Assembly: GCA_017445405.1 (NCBI GenBank)
Contig: JAFSUD010000001.1
Span: 1-40,967, forward strand
DNA length: 40,967 bases
Origin: Synergistaceae bacterium
GTDB lineage: Bacteria; Synergistota; Synergistia; Synergistales; Aminobacteriaceae
Direction of reading: 5' to 3'
Shown here: positions 32,262 through 39,181 of the stretch, in pieces
Position numbering within the stretch: the first letter of the stretch is position 1
Layout: each line of letters opens with the position of its first letter
Notes under the pieces: generated by a model
Database searches by the model: none
What the model was told of the DNA's origin: nothing
What the model saw: the letters and a program-made list of their open reading frames with translations, nothing else
Made by a program: the position numbers and the translations under genes

Positions 32262-32289
32262 TTGACATTTTCGGGAAAGCTGATAAAAT
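32262..32289 (+). promoter_or_regulatory. Sigma-70-type promoter of tRNA-Gln
   Basis: Consensus -35 TTGACA (32262-32267), 16-base spacer, -10 TAAAAT (32284-32289) with a TGn extension. Its -35 lies 15 bases from the -35 of the divergent peptide promoter. Confidence 0.85.
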
Positions 32290-32328
32290 CTCTCACTGTT
32301 CACAGAAAACATAACATGATTAACAGTC

Positions 32329-32402
32329 TGGGAATTGGTGCAACGGCAGCACACTTGACTCTGGATCAAGCAATTGGGGTTCGAATCCCTGATTCCCAGC
32401 CA
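32329..32402 (+). tRNA. tRNA-Gln (anticodon CTG)
   Basis: Acceptor arm TGGGAAT (32329-32335) pairs with ATTCCCA (32392-32398), followed by discriminator G and an encoded CCA (32400-32402). Anticodon arm CTTGA-CTCTGGA-TCAAG places CTG at positions 34-36, which reads CAG (glutamine). D-arm (GGTGCAACGGCAGCAC) and T-arm (GGTTCGAATCC) are recognisable. Confidence 0.95.
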
Positions 32403-32429
32403 ATAAACACTAAGACGACGGAAGAAATT

Positions 32430-32469
32430 ACTCCCTGTTTAGCGAAGAACTAGGCAGGGAGTTTTATTA
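32430..32469 (+). terminator. Intrinsic terminator after tRNA-Gln
   Basis: ACTCCCTG (32430-32437) pairs perfectly with CAGGGAGT (32455-32462), followed by TTTATTAT. Confidence 0.85.
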
Positions 32470-32493
32470 TGCCCATAAGGGGGAACTACTATC

Positions 32494-33879
32494 ATGCTCT
32501 CATTCATCATTCTCTACGCAGTAATCCTAGTCGCACTCGGCGCATACATAGGCCGAAAAGCTAAATCCGCCTCTGACTTCTTCGTCGCAGGACACTCCTT
32601 CGGTTCGGGTCTGCTGTTCACAACACTCATTGCCGCTAATCTCGGTGCAGGCTCCACAGTGGGCGTAACTGCCCTTGCGTACACTCACGGAATCTCCGCA
32701 TGGTGGTGGATCGGCAGCTCGGGCATAGGCTCACTCATTCTTGCGTTCCTCGTCGGCCCGAAAATCTGGCGCATCGCACGCAGGCATAACTTCTACACTC
32801 TGAGTGATTATCTCGACTCGCGCTACAGCAGAGCATTTTCCGGGTTAATCTCCTTCATGATGGCTGTAGGCACTCTCGCACTCTTCGCAGGACAATTACT
32901 CGGTATCGCATGGATTCTTGATGTCGCTGCAAACGTCCCCAAAACTCAGGGAGTGATTATAGGCGCGCTTGTTACGACGCTGTATTTCGCAGCAGGAGGA
33001 CTTCTAGCGAGTGCATTTGTCAACGTGATAGAGCTTGCAGTGATTCTCGCAGGGTTCATCATTGCGTGCCCTTATGTGCTGAGTTACTCGGGAGGCTTTG
33101 AAGGAATCAGAGAAAGCGTGAGCAGTGCATCATACTTTGACGCTTTCGGGATAGGCAGCACCGCAATCATAGGCTACATTGTTATGCTCGTGCCCTCGTT
33201 CTTCATCTCGCCGGGCCTCATAGGGAAGGTCTTTGCTGCTAAGGACGAACGCGCTATCAGAATCGGTACTGCAATGAACGGACTCGTCCAGCTCGTGTTC
33301 GCAGTGATACCCGTGATTATAGGCATGGCATGTTTCGCGAAGTTCCCGGGACTCTCGAGGGCAGACCTAGCACTGCCTACAGCAATGAAGGAAATGATGC
33401 CTTTCTGGGCAGCGAGTCTCGCGCTTGCAGGAATCTTTGCTGCAGAGGTCAGCACAGCAGATACAGTGTTATACATGCTCGCCGGGTCTCTCGTGAACGA
33501 TCTCTACAGACGCTTCATCAATCCTGCAATATCTGACCGCAAATTGCTGTGGTCATCACAGATCACGAGTCTTGTCTGCGGAGTGATAGGCGTGTTTCTT
33601 GCGCTGAAGCTCGAGAGCATAATTAGCGCACTCACCATCTTTTACTCACTCATGAGCGTATCTCTGACTGCTCCGTTAGTGTTCGGGCTGTTCACAAAGC
33701 GAGCGTCTAACACCGGAGCGTTTCTGTCTGCGCTGTCGGGAATAGCACTCACGCTATACATGACATTCTGGGGAAATCCTGTGTGGGACTTGGGGTTCGT
33801 GAAGCTCAATGCATCAACCTGCGGAATATTATTGTCGTTAGCTGTGATGATGGTGAGTATCGTGATGCGTAAGGAGTGA
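32494..33879 (+). CDS. Sodium:solute symporter family protein
   Basis: A 461-residue polytopic protein with about 13 membrane segments, of the SSS family (relatives carry pantothenate, proline or other solutes with Na+). GRKAKSASDFFVAGHSFG, LGAGSTVGVTALAY and FAAEVSTADTVLYMLAGSLVNDLY are typical family segments. The last contains the serine/threonine pair expected at the Na2 site. Substrate not assignable. AAGGGGGAA precedes the ATG. Its stop overlaps the GTG of a short chimeric frame that repeats its own C-terminus. Confidence 0.88.
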   Translation: MLSFIILYAVILVALGAYIGRKAKSASDFFVAGHSFGSGLLFTTLIAANLGAGSTVGVTALAYTHGISAWWWIGSSGIGSLILAFLVGPKIWRIARRHNFYTLSDYLDSRYSRAFSGLISFMMAVGTLALFAGQLLGIAWILDVAANVPKTQGVIIGALVTTLYFAAGGLLASAFVNVIELAVILAGFIIACPYVLSYSGGFEGIRESVSSASYFDAFGIGSTAIIGYIVMLVPSFFISPGLIGKVFAAKDERAIRIGTAMNGLVQLVFAVIPVIIGMACFAKFPGLSRADLALPTAMKEMMPFWAASLALAGIFAAEVSTADTVLYMLAGSLVNDLYRRFINPAISDRKLLWSSQITSLVCGVIGVFLALKLESIISALTIFYSLMSVSLTAPLVFGLFTKRASNTGAFLSALSGIALTLYMTFWGNPVWDLGFVKLNASTCGILLSLAVMMVSIVMRKE

Positions 33880-33971
33880 GGCCTCAGAGTGAGAGGGGTG
33901 ATGCATCGACATGCGGAATGTTGCTGTCGTTAGCCGTTATGACGGTGAGTGTCGTGATGCGTAAGGAGTGA
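33876..33971 (+). pseudogene. Chimeric ORF: new head fused to the duplicated symporter tail
   Basis: A GTG at 33876 overlaps the symporter stop (GTGA) and opens a 31-residue frame. Nine unrelated residues (MRPQSERGD) are followed by 22 residues repeating the symporter C-terminus (ASTCGMLLSLAVM...VMRKE) in frame. Bases 33901-33972 correspond to 33809-33880 (offset 92). Most differences are silent or conservative, which suggests the copy comes from a related but distinct allele. The copy's own stop again overlaps a GTG that starts MRP and then stops. Confidence 0.75.
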
Positions 33972-34024
33972 GACCGTGAAGGGGAGAGAGGGTTGTCCGC
34001 TTGGTATACCGGCGCGTCCAACCT

Positions 34025-34040
34025 CCCGCCCGCCCGCCCG
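34025..34040 (+). repeat. (CCCG)4 tetranucleotide repeat
   Basis: Four exact copies of CCCG between the convergent symporter-tail ORF and the Hsp70 gene, just outside the Hsp70 stop codon. Non-coding as far as I can see. Confidence 0.85.
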
Positions 34041-34045
34041 CAAAC

Positions 34046-36748
34046 CTAGTCGTCTTCCGGTGCTGAGTCACGGAGCTTCAGCAATACCTCTTCCTGTTCT
34101 GTGCTCAGTGCCGCTCCACGAATCATGTTCAGCGCAATATTTATGTAACCCTTTGCCTGTGCGTTGATGCTGTCCGCAAAGAGTGAGAGCCTCTCCAGCA
34201 ATGCATCAGCCTTTGAGGCCGACTCCCTGCTGACTCTGTCCACCGGGATTCTCTGGTCGCACATCTCACCGAGCGCGTAAATTCCATTGCAGAAGGCTGC
34301 AGAATGCCGCTCGTTCTCAACACACCGCAGCACTGACGGAAGCACCATCTCCAGCACTGACGCGGGAATCCTGTCCTCCCTCTCCCTGCTCGACACACGG
34401 CCAAGTGCCCAGAATGCCGCAATACGTTCCGAGTTCTCCCTGCCTCTCACGCACTCCGCAAGCACTAACACAGACTCCTGCGTGTGCCCTGCCCGACCGA
34501 GCGCATAACACAGTTCCTGAGTCAGAGTCTTCGCAGCAGCAGGGAACGGACGCATCCTCAGCAGCTCGAGGAACAGCTTTTCGTCCTCCGAACGGCGCAG
34601 TGTGCTCAATGCCTGAATCGCTGTGCTCTGAACCATCAGCTTAGTTTTCGGGAGACTCGCAAACGTCATGACCTTTCCCAAGTTCTCAGATATTAGTCTG
34701 GGGTTGCACATCCTGATTAAGTGCCTCGCTGCCTTCTCGAAATCCTGAGGCGATGAGTTACGAGCCAGCCTTCCCAACAGCCTCGCTGCACGCTTCGACT
34801 CCCTGTAGTACTTCCCCATAATCCTCGCCACTTCATCTATTGCCTCTCCGCAGTTAGACGCTGATAGTATCTTGACCTCTAAGTTCTTCATCAGGTTCAT
34901 GTAATACTTCGTGTCCTGCTTGAGCCTGTTCGTGTCGTGGTCGCTGAGTATGCGGTCGTACTTCTTCACGAGCAGGGGCATATTCTCGGCTATCTCTGAC
35001 TTCGGAAGATTCTCGGCGGGCTTCTTCTTGAAACCTCCGCCCGGAATCACGAACACAGGAGGGAGTTCCGCTTCCGTCATGTCGGTGTGGACGTTGTCAA
35101 CTGTGTAGAGAGTCCCGGGATCGTCCCCGCGCCAGACATTGAGGCTCAGAGTCCCGGCTTCGTTCACGAGTCCCTGAAGCTGAATCGGAGTCCCTGCAGG
35201 CTGAGGAGAAGTGAATCTGATTCTGCGCGTGGCTATGCGTCTGTTGGGTGGCTGTGTGTCGGAACGAGTACCCTTGTAGAACGGAAGGTCTATTCTCTCT
35301 GCGTCATCCTTCGGAATCTCGAACGTGAATATCTCCGTCGTGAAGGGTAATGTTGTGCCCGCAAGTATGAGTTTCTGGAGTCCTCCTCCCTGCACGGCAA
35401 TTCCGATGTCGTCATTCTGAATCTCCGGAGTCTTGATGCCCTTGTGCCTCCAGTAGTGATACACGCTCGCTCCCCTAGCTACGGCCAGGTCAGGATCGCC
35501 CACCTCGAGCGGAGGGAAGCCGAAAAATTCCTGTATGCGTTCACGTATCGCGAAGAGCTTTGACATTCCGCCGTTCATGAGGACTGCGTCAATCTTGGGG
35601 ACTGAGCCGAGCTTGCTTCTTGCCTTGTCGAGGACGTCAAGCACAGGGTAAATGATGTTGTCAGTGCGTCCCGAGAGTGCATCAAGATTATTAAGCGAGT
35701 CCATAGTCAGATCCGGCGCAAGGTAAGGCCTCATTATCTGGCGGTATTCCTGAAGAGTAAGCTCGTAATCTATCCCGTAATCTGTATCGCCGATGTACGG
35801 TCTCAGAATCTCGCAGCTTATGTTCATGCTGTTGTAGTCATCTATGCCCTGATTCCTGTATATCTCCACGCGGGAGTTCAGCTCGATCTTGGCCTTCTCC
35901 GCAGTGTCGAGTATGTCGCTCCTGAAAGCATCAGCCCGGATTTCTCCGAGTGAGTCGATGTCGATTCTGACGAGCTTATCAATGAGGAAGTGCTGTAATA
36001 ACTCATCAAAGTTATCACCGCCTAAGAGTGTATGGCGCGAGATTGCCAGAGGCCTTATGTCGTATGGCAGTGCATTATCCGGGTCATTGTTGCGCGTAAC
36101 TTCATGAAGCGACACATCCAGAGTCCCGCCCCCAATGTCGAACACTAGAATAGTTTTCTGCTCTGACAAGTCCAGGACTTCCGGAATCTCCTCGTTGTCC
36201 TGCCTGTTCAGAAAGTCATAGAGTGCTGCTGTAGGTTCATTCAGCAGAATGTTGCGGGTCTTGCCGTCGTCATCACTGAGCCTGAAGCCGGCTAATCTTG
36301 CTGCCTCGTTGGTGTCTGCTCTCTGGTCGGGGTCAAATGAGGCCGGAACTGTGATTACTGCATCATCAGGTATCAGTCCCAAATTGAACTCTCTTGATGA
36401 TACTGCTATCTGCTTCAGAATAAGTGATGAGACTTCTGCAGGTGTTATCTCTCTGTCGTCTATCTGGTACTTCCTGCCTGTACCCATTGAGCTTTTCGCT
36501 GACTTGATGACTCTTCTGCTCTGAGTACTCAGCATCCGCCGGGCATATGCTCCGACGGTCGGCGGCTCTCCCTGTTTGTAGTACACGCAGGAAGGCAGCA
36601 TCTTTTCCTTGCTGGGATTGCGTTTCTCGTCTAAGACTCTGAGTTCTACGGCCTTAGTGATAAATTTTCCGTCCTTGTTCTCCTGACCCCAAGCTGCTAC
36701 TGAATTTGTAGTGCCTAAGTCAATTCCGAAGTATAAATTTCTTGCCAC
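34046..36748 (-). CDS. Hsp70-family protein with long C-terminal helical (HEAT-like) domain
   Basis: A 900-residue protein. Residues about 1-400 form an Hsp70 ATPase domain: GIDLGTTNS (8-16, phosphate 1), VPASFDPDQRADTNEAARLAG, ILLNEPTAAL, VFDIGGGTLDVSL (phosphate 2), LLGGDNFDELL, and VLMNGGMSKLFAIRERI with NGG in the adenosine-site region. A short beta-rich substrate-like region follows (about 440-570). From about 600 to the end there are repeated amphipathic helices (QALSTLRRSEDEKLFLELL; AAFWALGRVSSRE; NGIYALGEMCD) like HEAT repeats. DnaK is about 640 residues, so this is a specialised relative. GTG start at 36748 with GGAG ahead, 26 bases after the GrpE-like gene. Likely works with that neighbour. 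Confidence 0.9.
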   Translation of the reverse strand: MARNLYFGIDLGTTNSVAAWGQENKDGKFITKAVELRVLDEKRNPSKEKMLPSCVYYKQGEPPTVGAYARRMLSTQSRRVIKSAKSSMGTGRKYQIDDREITPAEVSSLILKQIAVSSREFNLGLIPDDAVITVPASFDPDQRADTNEAARLAGFRLSDDDGKTRNILLNEPTAALYDFLNRQDNEEIPEVLDLSEQKTILVFDIGGGTLDVSLHEVTRNNDPDNALPYDIRPLAISRHTLLGGDNFDELLQHFLIDKLVRIDIDSLGEIRADAFRSDILDTAEKAKIELNSRVEIYRNQGIDDYNSMNISCEILRPYIGDTDYGIDYELTLQEYRQIMRPYLAPDLTMDSLNNLDALSGRTDNIIYPVLDVLDKARSKLGSVPKIDAVLMNGGMSKLFAIRERIQEFFGFPPLEVGDPDLAVARGASVYHYWRHKGIKTPEIQNDDIGIAVQGGGLQKLILAGTTLPFTTEIFTFEIPKDDAERIDLPFYKGTRSDTQPPNRRIATRRIRFTSPQPAGTPIQLQGLVNEAGTLSLNVWRGDDPGTLYTVDNVHTDMTEAELPPVFVIPGGGFKKKPAENLPKSEIAENMPLLVKKYDRILSDHDTNRLKQDTKYYMNLMKNLEVKILSASNCGEAIDEVARIMGKYYRESKRAARLLGRLARNSSPQDFEKAARHLIRMCNPRLISENLGKVMTFASLPKTKLMVQSTAIQALSTLRRSEDEKLFLELLRMRPFPAAAKTLTQELCYALGRAGHTQESVLVLAECVRGRENSERIAAFWALGRVSSREREDRIPASVLEMVLPSVLRCVENERHSAAFCNGIYALGEMCDQRIPVDRVSRESASKADALLERLSLFADSINAQAKGYINIALNMIRGAALSTEQEEVLLKLRDSAPEDD

Positions 36749-36774
36749 GATATAACATCTCCATTCTGCAATAT

Positions 36775-37833
36775 TTATTCACTGCACTCTATAACTTTGG
36801 GCAGTGAGAATATTTCTTTGCCGTAACGCCAGCCCGGCGAAATCACTTCTACCGTCTTGACTTCATTGTCATCTGCAAAATCTGATCCGCTGTAATCATA
36901 TCTTTCTGCCTGTTCAAGCGTCAGTTTCAGTTTCTCGCCCATCACGTGCACAGGGCTTATCCGGAACACGCTCCTCATCGTCCGCATGAACATCCTCACG
37001 CATAATGACACGCTCGATAACTCTTTGGGCACTGTGTAGCCTGATGATGATAACTGCCTGAGCGTCTGCTCCGACTTCGCGAACTGGTCGAGCAATTGCC
37101 CGGCTTCCTGAGAGTTCATCTTTGCCAGAACGTCCACTACTGCGAGTTCTGCACTCTCCTGCTGGAAACGCTCGAAATTCTCCTCGCTCGCATTCAGCCG
37201 GATATATGCGCTCTCGAGTTCCGCCCTCAGTTCCTCGACCTGCGCCTCATACTTTCCGCTGTCCTTCACGCTTGCTGCTTCCTGAGAGTCCGAGTCGTCG
37301 TCATCTTTGCTCTTGGGGGCAAGTTCCAGCAATAACACTTTGTAGAGCCTGCCTATGTCGTTAGGGTGAATTATCTCCAGAAACTCGGCGAGTCCTTTCT
37401 TGGCCGGGTAATCATCACTGCACTTGGCGGAGAATAACCACATCAGAGTCAGCAGGTACGGAGCTGATGTCTTCTCCTTGAGGCGCAGTATTGCCTTGAA
37501 GTCGGAATTGCTGACCCCCTGTCTGCCCTTCATCTGGAGCTGCACAAGAGTATCTGCATTAGCTTTCTCTTCGGCTGCCCACTTCTTCAGTTCTGCAAAG
37601 TCCTTTATCTCAAGCCGCTTTAGGATTGTCCGTACTGCATCAGCCATATCCTCATCACGCAGCACCTTCAGCTTCTCAAAGTCTGCCGGTGTCTTCCCTG
37701 CGCACTCGTAAAGATGACGTGCCGCAAAAAAACTTGTCTTGCTCTTCAGCAAACGCACAGAACTAAACTTCCTGCGCTTCGCTGTCTCCTCTGAAACGTA
37801 CTCTGCTAACTTCGTGCTTCCTTCTTTGCGCAT
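36775..37833 (-). CDS. Coiled-coil protein with GrpE-like C-terminal domain
   Basis: 352 residues. The N-terminal ~180 residues are helical and unfamiliar. A coiled coil follows (about 195-240; YEAQVEELRAELESAYIRLNASEENFERF). The C-terminal ~60 residues (GEKLKLTLEQAERYDYSG, then EVKTVEVISPGWRYGKEIFSLPKVIE) resemble the GrpE beta head, where GY/GW plus a closing strand contacts Hsp70. A nucleotide-exchange role for the downstream Hsp70 is inferred. ATG at 37833 with AAGGAGTGA that overlaps the stop of the MBL-tail fragment. A mutated copy of this gene's first codons is found upstream at about 38004-38035. Confidence 0.65.
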   Translation of the reverse strand: MRKEGSTKLAEYVSEETAKRRKFSSVRLLKSKTSFFAARHLYECAGKTPADFEKLKVLRDEDMADAVRTILKRLEIKDFAELKKWAAEEKANADTLVQLQMKGRQGVSNSDFKAILRLKEKTSAPYLLTLMWLFSAKCSDDYPAKKGLAEFLEIIHPNDIGRLYKVLLLELAPKSKDDDDSDSQEAASVKDSGKYEAQVEELRAELESAYIRLNASEENFERFQQESAELAVVDVLAKMNSQEAGQLLDQFAKSEQTLRQLSSSGYTVPKELSSVSLCVRMFMRTMRSVFRISPVHVMGEKLKLTLEQAERYDYSGSDFADDNEVKTVEVISPGWRYGKEIFSLPKVIECSE

Positions 37834-37840
37834 AATACTT

Positions 37841-38035
37841 TCACTCCTTCAGTAAGTTTATTTCTTCCGAGTTGACGCTGTGAACTGCCTCTACCGCCTC
37901 CCCGTAACGTTCACGCACTTCATTCACAATGTGGTGCGTCCCTTTCTCATAGGGCACTCCGTGAACAAATATTACTCTGTCTGGCCTCGTTATCTTTATC
38001 AGACTCTGCTGACTTCATGCTTCTTTACTTTGCGC
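37841..38035 (-). pseudogene. Duplicated MBL gene tail preceded by a mutated head of the GrpE-like gene
   Basis: Reading on the reverse strand after the intact MBL stop: bases 38035 to about 38004 match the first codons of the GrpE-like gene, but with its ATG changed to ACG and a small indel. They then run directly into about 163 bases of the MBL 3' end (to 37841), mostly with silent differences. The MBL part has no in-frame start codon; an ATG nearby is out of frame. So the unit is [MBL 3' end + intergenic + GrpE-like 5' end], copied with offset 204. Confidence 0.8.
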
Positions 38036-38210
38036 GTAATACTTTCACTCCTTCAGTAAGTTTATTTCTTCCGAGTTGACGCTGTGAACTGCCTCTACCG
38101 CCTCCCCGTAACGTTCACGCACTTCATTCACAATGTGATGCGTCCCTTTCTCATAGGGCACTCCGTGAACGAATATCACTCTGTCAGGCTTCGTTATCTT
38201 TATCAGATTC
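37841..38210 (-). repeat. 204-base-offset direct repeat at the MBL/GrpE-like boundary
   Basis: TCACTCCTTCAGTAAGTTTATTTC occurs at 37841 and 38045 (only the first 20 or so bases cited). Homology extends about 160 bases into the MBL gene and about 40 bases into the GrpE-like gene head. Confidence 0.85.
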
Positions 38211-39181
38211 ATTATTTCGTAGCTGTCCGCATGGTTTGACATGTTCAGTGAGAGATTATACATTCTCCCGGAAGGACGGCCTGTAATTATCATGCCCATC
38301 ATTCCATGAGAATACCGCTCCATAGGCTTCACGTGTTCACCGAAAATCTTTCTCGTTCCCCATTTTTCGCAAGCCCTGCATGACTTCTCGCACATCGCAT
38401 CAACCCATATATCTATCTCGGGAATCATTCCCCTGCTGATGCACTCGCTCACCGCAGCAGAGATCTCCGCAGCCTTCCCCGAGTTCCTCACTGTGCAGGT
38501 AAACACATCGCCCTTCGCAAGCAGAGTGTTGATTCTGTCAGCAATGTAGTAGAGGTTGAGTTTGCCCGGAGGAGTTCCGTAGCCGTAAGTGCTCTCGCAG
38601 ATAAGCGCGTCAATCTTCACCTCCGGAATCTCCGCTCCCTTCACGGTGTACTGTTCGAACGTGCAGAAGTCTCCGGTGTAAAGTACTCTGCAGTCCTCGT
38701 TCTCGATGAGAGTCATTGCTGCCCCCGGCATGTGTCCGGCAGGGTAGAGAGTAACCGCAAAATCCTTCAGTGTGTGAGTCTCGCCGTACTTCAGCGTTAT
38801 GAACGTGTCAGACATTGAGGCGATGTCGCGCTTAAGGGGGCTGAAGAAGTTATCGTGATACAGCGCAGACAACATGTCCGGTGTTGCTTCAGATGAGTAG
38901 ATCCCGACTCCGTGAAGACTCCGCATGAACACGGGCAGTGCTCCCGTGTGGTCAAGGTGAGCGTGGCTGAAGATGAGCGCGTCGAGATCCCAGAGGCCGT
39001 CGAGTCCCCAGTCTGTGTAGAGCGGTGTAATGTCCGGGACTCTGACTGAGTGATCGGGGCTGTAGCGCATCCCTGTATCGAGCATTATTCTGCTCCCTCC
39101 GAACTTCAGGGCATAGCAGCTCCCTCCTGTCTCGTTCCCTCCTCCGAGCGCAATAAATCTATAATCCTGCTGCCTCAACAC
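38045..39181 (-). CDS. Metallo-beta-lactamase fold protein, beta-CASP (RNase J/CPSF-like)
   Basis: 378 residues. Zinc-binding motif SHAHLDHTG (H73, H75, D77, H78), later AGHMPGA with a histidine and YTGDF with an aspartate. The beta-CASP region follows: ICESTYG, a helical insert, then MSNHADSYE with the motif C-like histidine, and FVHGVP. Such proteins cleave RNA or DNA phosphodiesters in the cytoplasm. An RNA target is likely by family but unproven. The GTG start at 39181 overlaps the FAD oxidoreductase gene by 23 bases. No better start exists, since the overlapping ATG at 39183 stops at once. Confidence 0.85.
   Translation of the reverse strand: MLRQQDYRFIALGGGNETGGSCYALKFGGSRIMLDTGMRYSPDHSVRVPDITPLYTDWGLDGLWDLDALIFSHAHLDHTGALPVFMRSLHGVGIYSSEATPDMLSALYHDNFFSPLKRDIASMSDTFITLKYGETHTLKDFAVTLYPAGHMPGAAMTLIENEDCRVLYTGDFCTFEQYTVKGAEIPEVKIDALICESTYGYGTPPGKLNLYYIADRINTLLAKGDVFTCTVRNSGKAAEISAAVSECISRGMIPEIDIWVDAMCEKSCRACEKWGTRKIFGEHVKPMERYSHGMMGMIITGRPSGRMYNLSLNMSNHADSYEIMNLIKITKPDRVIFVHGVPYEKGTHHIVNEVRERYGEAVEAVHSVNSEEINLLKE

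Noticed and set aside
32329..32402. tRNA-Gln as an integration site for a mobile element
   Set aside because: No integrase and no repeat of the tRNA 3' end was seen within the window. The nearby duplications involve other genes.
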